The notes under the pieces were generated by a model. That model did not search any database. It was not told the origin of the DNA and was given only the letters and a program-made list of their open reading frames with translations. A program made the translations under genes and the position numbers. Of a stretch of 64,000 nucleotides of DNA, positions 60,401-64,000 are shown piece by piece (the first letter of the stretch is position 1; every line of letters begins with the position of its first letter). Origin of the DNA: Alloclostridium intestinigallinarum (GTDB lineage Bacteria; Bacillota; Clostridia; Christensenellales; UBA3700). The stretch covers positions 1 through 64,000 of the forward strand of contig CAJFNB010000002.1 of NCBI GenBank assembly GCA_904393845.1. Direction: 5' to 3'.

Positions 60401-63400
60401 GTGTAGCGGAAGTTGGTGCTTTCAAAGCTGTCCACAACGAACAGGTATGCGTTGGGAACGGTGCCCACCGCGGTGCCTTGGTCGTACTGGTTGCAGTTTA
60501 TGAGTCTGTACTCGAACCCGCTTACGATTTGCCCGAATATACCCGAGCCGACAGTTACGACTCCGCCGTCGGCATCGGTATACGACCAATCCATAGATAC
60601 ATACTTACCTATTACCGAAGGGTCGGAGATATCTTCTCCGGGTGCACTGCCGTATACGACGTCCATATCGTGGTTTATCGTTACAGCCAGAACAAGCGTG
60701 GCTTTGGCGACGGTGATTACCGGATGGGGAACGTTGGCTACCAGCGCGCCCGAACGGTTGTAATTGGCATCGCCGTTGAAGATAACGACGGGGAAGTAAT
60801 AACCTACGTCGGTGGCGGCGGAAGTTCCGTCCACGGAAGTGAACTTATAATCGGGATATTCTTCAGCATTCTGTTCAAGCCATTCCACTATATTCTCTGC
60901 ACCGGAAGCGATGAACGCGTTCACCATAGCCGCAACCTTCGCCTGCGCATCTGCAACGTCGCCGCTGCCGCTTATCGGAGCGGACAGATAGTAGACGGAG
61001 CTGTTTTCCGCAGTTATATCGGGAGCGGGATTTCTTCCGTCAAGCTCGAACGAATAGTCGCCTGCGGGAATGGTATTGCCTTTCAGGCTGTACGTCATGT
61101 TGTATTCGGACTGCTCGAACCTGATGGTGGGATCAGCCTTGTTTATGGTGATTTTCACCGCGTCGGAAGGCGTGACGTCATAGTTTTCGCTACCCGTAAC
61201 GGTCACCTTTACCCAATAGGAGCCTGCGCCCACGATAGGCGAAGTGTTAATATCCACGTAATCGCCGTCCGCGGCGTTCTCGGTGAAGGCTATGAGTATA
61301 TTCACCGTGCCCTGCAGAGAAGAGTCGGAAACGGCATTGCCGCCCGCGGTAACGGAGTAACCTATTGCATGGGTATTGCCGTTGAAGGTGGCGATATAAG
61401 CGCCCGCTTCTTCCGACCACACGAGATCGGAGCCGGTTACGACCACGTTCGCCTGCGCGGATATCCTGGTGACCTCGAAGAACACGTAGACGCCGCCGAG
61501 CGTGCCTTCAAGGTTGGCTTCTGCGTTCTCGGTCCCTTCTCCCGCCGCGGCTATCGTGACGCGGTATTTACCGACGGAACCGATGATTTCCACGTTGGTC
61601 CATACGTCGCCGTCCGCGGAATATTCTATTGTCGCGATGGTAACGTTTTTCGTGGTGTAATATTCGCCCGTAGGGCCTTGAAGCGACTTATATTCGATGC
61701 CCAGACCCACGCTCTTGATTATGTCATTGTTCCAGGACGTGTTGGGAGTATAAGACTGCGAACCGAGGTCGAGTCCTTCTTTCTCATCCACGCGTTCGCC
61801 TTCTGCGTTGACCATGAACGAAGGCGCGGTCTTGGTTACTTCAATCTTACTGCTTTCCGTTTCCATTACGATTTCCAGGTTGGAATCCACGGAAGTGTAC
61901 ACATAGTAGATGAAGTAGCTGCCCACGTTGGATTTATAGGTATTCGTATTGTATTCGGTGGATATACCGCCTCCGTCGTCGGCGCCGACAAGCTTGATAT
62001 AGCTGTCGAGCGTTGACATATCGCCGCCGCTCTGCGCAACGGCATTCTCGAACGCCGTATACTTACCGGTAGCGGTGGTATAGTCGCCGTCGCCGAGCTC
62101 AACTTTAACTTCCAGCTGTTTGGCAATGTCGGACACGTCGAATTGCACGCCGAATTCGGTAGTGAGGTTCGCGCCCTCCTTTTGCGTTACGGTAATGTGG
62201 TATTCAGCCTTCTGCTGTACGAACGTACCCGTGTAGGTGAACGGCTCGTACTTTCCGGATATACCCGAGAACTCGAATTTTATAGTATACGTGCCGGCAT
62301 TCGTCACTCCGCCGTTCTGACTGGTGTGAACCCCGTTAATGTAGGTATATACCGTCTGTCCGGCGCTGTTTTTGATAGTTACGTTGATATATTGCGCGGC
62401 AAGCACTTCGTAATTATAAAGCGCGCCGCCCTCATCCATAGCGTACTTAGTGCGCGTTACGCCGGAAAGCCAGTCATAGTTCTCATCCACGGAAAGAGCC
62501 ACGCCCCGCATTAAGTAATGGGATATTTCCCTTATCTGGTCAGCGGTGAGCACCTGCAGTTCCACGGAATCTTCCACAGAGTCGTTAAGTTCGCGATAAC
62601 CTCCCGTTGCTTCGGCGACCATATTGGTAGCGTCGTTATAGAAGTCGTTGGTATAGAACATCTCGAACTGAATATCCGCAGGTTCGATATAAGCATATCC
62701 GCTTGCCGAGTGCGGAACAAGCTGCTCATCCGGTTGACCGTCTTCACCTATCGTAATCTCGACCGCAGACGAATAGTAATCGTTGTCGGTATTATCTATC
62801 GACACTTCTACAACGTATTCCGCCGTCTGGATACCGTTTGCATAACCGAAATCCGTAATGCCGTTCATCGGACCCTGAATCTGAACGCCTCCTTCCATAA
62901 CCGCTTCGGAGTAAACGGTTTTTTTAGGATCAAGTCTTTCGTCCGCATCCGAATCGAACTGCCAGTTCCAATCGTAAAGTTTGGTCTTTCTTTCTACCGT
63001 CGCTCCGTCCTGCACGGTTCTTTCATACAGGAAGTATACGGAAACGGTGATGTCGCCGACTTTGAGGTCTTCCTTCAGGTTATCCATACCCGTAAGATCT
63101 ACGCCGGTAAACTGCACGATATCGGTATTTATCCAATACAGACCGTCGGCATCACTGTAGATAACGTCATGACCGTTGAAGCCTATGGTACCGTCGTAAG
63201 AACGGGTCAGGCCGCTTACCACTCTGACGCTCATTGCGCCGAAAGTGATGACCATTGCCGTAGGCACGCCGCCGACGACGTAAAGCTGCTGATAGTCGGT
63301 CTTGTAGTTGGAATATGTTCCGTCCGGATTGAACGTAGCCACTATATAGTAACTGCTCGGCCTTACCGCCTCGCTTACCACGTCGCTGTAATAATAAGTT

Positions 63401-64000
63401 CCGGAAGGAAGGCTTCCCATGCCCGGCACGGTAGACAGGTCGATAGCGTTCGGGTCATCTGCGGTAGTAGCCACGTAGAACGTGAACGTAAACGCGTCGC
63501 TCGACGTAACTCTTTCCGCACTGCCCGTAACGGTTATTGTCGCAGACATCTCAGGAACGATGGGGCTGCCCGTATAATAGACGTTATTCTGCGGCAGACC
63601 TTCACTGGTAGGTACGGTAAAGGAAAGCTGTATTCTATCCGTCGGAGTAACTACAATGCTTCCTTCATTACTGCCCTCTGCCGTTGTATATTCGTAGTTA
63701 TCGTTACCTACGGTGAGGGATATCAGATAAGTGCCGGCATTCACGGGCGAAGCCTGGGACAAGCTGCCGTCGGACGCCTGCAAATAGTAGGTGAAAGTGT
63801 AAGGCGCCGCGAAATTGGCAAGCGTGCCCTGGAATGCCAGAGTAGCGCCGTGTTCCTGACTGTCGTAAACATACGACTCGTCGAAGCTGATAACAAAGTT
63901 TTCTGCGGCTTCTTCTTCAGTGAGAATCCATTTGTCGATAACCAGCGTTATACCGCTTATCGTCGCATTGTTGAAGTTCTCCGCGCCGCTTACTGATACG
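57484..64000 (-). CDS. Giant surface protein with MBG/bacterial-Ig-like repeats, N-terminus beyond the window
   Basis: About 2,170 residues are visible; the reading frame stays open to the right edge, so the N-terminus is missing. The first ATG/TTG-type start inside the window (63783) is not the true start, because the repeat pattern continues upstream to 64000. The chain is a series of beta-rich units of about 80-150 residues, often with a YDG/YNG-like core (for example RSYDGTIGFNGHDV, RTYNGLDIVPN, REFDGTDL, YYTGSPIVPEMS) and the phrase 'AGTY.I.LT', matching MBG and related bacterial Ig-like domains. Near the C-terminus follow a fibronectin-III-like unit, a helical Ala/Glu segment (about 57640-57790) and a membrane helix with a basic tail (ARKRKSKEEDLND). 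No LPXTG motif. Probably an adhesin or stalk protein. Confidence 0.85.
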   Translation of the reverse strand, partial: VSVSGAENFNNATISGITLVIDKWILTEEEAAENFVISFDESYVYDSQEHGATLAFQGTLANFAAPYTFTYYLQASDGSLSQASPVNAGTYLISLTVGNDNYEYTTAEGSNEGSIVVTPTDRIQLSFTVPTSEGLPQNNVYYTGSPIVPEMSATITVTGSAERVTSSDAFTFTFYVATTADDPNAIDLSTVPGMGSLPSGTYYYSDVVSEAVRPSSYYIVATFNPDGTYSNYKTDYQQLYVVGGVPTAMVITFGAMSVRVVSGLTRSYDGTIGFNGHDVIYSDADGLYWINTDIVQFTGVDLTGMDNLKEDLKVGDITVSVYFLYERTVQDGATVERKTKLYDWNWQFDSDADERLDPKKTVYSEAVMEGGVQIQGPMNGITDFGYANGIQTAEYVVEVSIDNTDNDYYSSAVEITIGEDGQPDEQLVPHSASGYAYIEPADIQFEMFYTNDFYNDATNMVAEATGGYRELNDSVEDSVELQVLTADQIREISHYLMRGVALSVDENYDWLSGVTRTKYAMDEGGALYNYEVLAAQYINVTIKNSAGQTVYTYINGVHTSQNGGVTNAGTYTIKFEFSGISGKYEPFTYTGTFVQQKAEYHITVTQKEGANLTTEFGVQFDVSDIAKQLEVKVELGDGDYTTATGKYTAFENAVAQSGGDMSTLDSYIKLVGADDGGGISTEYNTNTYKSNVGSYFIYYVYTSVDSNLEIVMETESSKIEVTKTAPSFMVNAEGERVDEKEGLDLGSQSYTPNTSWNNDIIKSVGLGIEYKSLQGPTGEYYTTKNVTIATIEYSADGDVWTNVEIIGSVGKYRVTIAAAGEGTENAEANLEGTLGGVYVFFEVTRISAQANVVVTGSDLVWSEEAGAYIATFNGNTHAIGYSVTAGGNAVSDSSLQGTVNILIAFTENAADGDYVDINTSPIVGAGSYWVKVTVTGSENYDVTPSDAVKITINKADPTIRFEQSEYNMTYSLKGNTIPAGDYSFELDGRNPAPDITAENSSVYYLSAPISGSGDVADAQAKVAAMVNAFIASGAENIVEWLEQNAEEYPDYKFTSVDGTSAATDVGYYFPVVIFNGDANYNRSGALVANVPHPVITVAKATLVLAVTINHDMDVVYGSAPGEDISDPSVIGKYVSMDWSYTDADGGVVTVGSGIFGQIVSGFEYRLINCNQYDQGTAVGTVPNAYLFVVDSFESTNFRYTYDQGGYVNIQVTPATVAFDVSQATVSLINDIDDQGKQQTLTQEGYTFNRVYSGTSFGPLAFAYAGNTGLDGDNSKETDDAGFGKHGIFTVSASGGYTQEAVSAAGSYTGSITITLNNTNYVVEGMEEGTLTLPVNLVIDKAIIQISFDYLTYAVGDKTYTETSSAGTGEHLGWYEYATIYTGANFDYNNRVYVTSYRYDENGELEAYGAYSDGKRLGEVGGITESDGASDNLAAPGEYNIHLMLDQLATNYKFIDSAGNTLGQAADGSQADLSSLDINVTVSPSMFVETGNSLAADVKPLFAYADGVYSREFDGTDLTAAFLKTFLSVVPYKLSNTAGTLKGSIASPGTKIELDSDRDYASELIGNNLIVELLSDGAAVDSAMYVGDYTLRVRLNNNAYSMDDMQFTLKITPASDIKASVSVKGQTARTYNGLDIVPNITLTLTVTDYNGNGHTIGVPSYTANVYKQVDGTTPDAPTFSYGVVNGDVDTAAINGQFTDAGTYIVRLVISNPNVSVTELRGEKYDRTYTINARPLTDGSMRNTYEKLFSYRTTVNSGGEVVPVAVSAEDLKVLITYNRTTNLVLGEDFTIDFGTTGAGKYTGNYTFTINGTGNFTGTIEGSYSIGASVGIVSAPDAITYGDDSVTVRLNINSLGPDDSLAGDLTLNFFTGASSRVVDANDNTVAQLGVPSEIVISANDVIGKEFPVVFTGLGAVNAGEYFLDLVFSCTYAGITTEGTISREVSGETASKVVVDEADVAAAATGVTATVTAVNSTTVSFNISGLPSAYEYSVDGGETWIKANKGSNTISGLTAGTAFNVLLRINDVNYASSENVHEYPLASALSFTTTASVDDIIASAESLANNFNATGFARYAQLLQNVASVSSGDLAARGDEIEEALAAVEEARAEYIEDLQAAIDSAVGAAEKAAGKASGVSGAATAGLVAGGVAMPVLGIGLIFAAARKRKSKEEDLND

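Noticed and set aside
57313..62016. 1567-codon open frame on the plus strand
   Set aside because: It is the antisense of the giant surface protein with codon positions in register. It lacks repeats of its own, has no ribosome binding site and comes from rare use of TTA, CTA and TCA in the real gene. The same holds for 12878-15154 (minus), 3454-5418, 25507-27711, 31508-32572 (plus).
63781..63783. Start codon of the giant protein at 63783
   Set aside because: The frame and the repeat pattern continue without a stop to position 64000; the TTG there is internal.

Overview
The window is a 64 kb piece of a bacterial chromosome that reads as an anaerobic, probably spore-forming member of the Clostridia (Bacillota). 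Evidence seen here: a near full-length SpoIIID, a SpoVB-type flippase, a LysM protein, a YetF/DUF4363 pair, a tiny Cys/Gly-rich coat-like protein, a nine-subunit V-type ATPase, a single-chain glycyl-tRNA synthetase, and a uvrBA operon with a Bacillus-type SOS box. An uncultured gut lineage such as the Christensenellales is an inference from this mix; no marker in the window fixes the taxon. I saw no rRNA, tRNA, CRISPR array, prophage or recognisable insertion sequence.

Layout. 1-3.7 kb: DUF1385 protein (cut by the left edge), rpmE, an MDR-fold protein and murC. 3.9-10.1 kb: a minus-strand operon of sulfatase, membrane-anchored lipoprotein, two PAP2 phosphatases and an FGGY sugar kinase. 10.2-11.7 kb: spoIIID and a TauE/SafE permease made as two half proteins. 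11.8-16 kb: a 1402-residue surface lipoprotein with repeated carbohydrate-binding-like modules. 16.1-19.7 kb: acetyltransferase, LysM protein, SpoVB-like flippase, YetF and DUF4363. 19.8-24.7 kb: uvrBA. 24.7-28.4 kb: operon of ECF S-component, coaX, hom and two small membrane-anchored winged-helix-like proteins. 28.4-33 kb: two small membrane proteins, a Cys-rich mini-gene, glyQS and guaB. 33.2-36.7 kb: a GH3 glycosidase with an unusual tail and a PepSY-like lipoprotein. 37-46 kb: rpiB plus V-ATPase operon. 46.1-48.3 kb: ywlE, ywlC and a ZIP transporter. 48.5-50 kb: a membrane-tethered rod protein ending in two DUF1508 units. 50-50.65 kb: a gene-free, repeat-rich stretch. 50.7-54.1 kb: phoPR-type two-component system with manA. 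54.4-56.9 kb: comF and a GH13 alpha-glucosidase. 57-64 kb: a small lipoprotein and the end of a giant surface protein that continues past the right edge.

How it fits together. Most operons have clear SigA promoters (mostly 17-bp spacers) and intrinsic terminators, so transcription units can be drawn with some confidence. The V-ATPase rotor subunit keeps the full set of Na+ ligands known from Enterococcus NtpK. Several surface proteins share one plan: lipobox or exported N-terminus, long beta-rich repeats, and a C-terminal membrane helix with a basic tail instead of an LPXTG signal.

Most interesting signals: (1) start codons placed exactly six bases after a -10 box and lacking a Shine-Dalgarno sequence (comF, a small membrane protein, the ZIP gene), which predict leaderless mRNAs; (2) the sulfatase/PAP2/kinase operon; (3) a cytoplasmic-facing 19-copy, nine-residue helical rod carrying DUF1508; (4) unexplained hairpin and repeat clusters at 29.2-29.5 kb and 50.0-50.5 kb; (5) tandem membrane-anchored winged-helix-like proteins behind hom.
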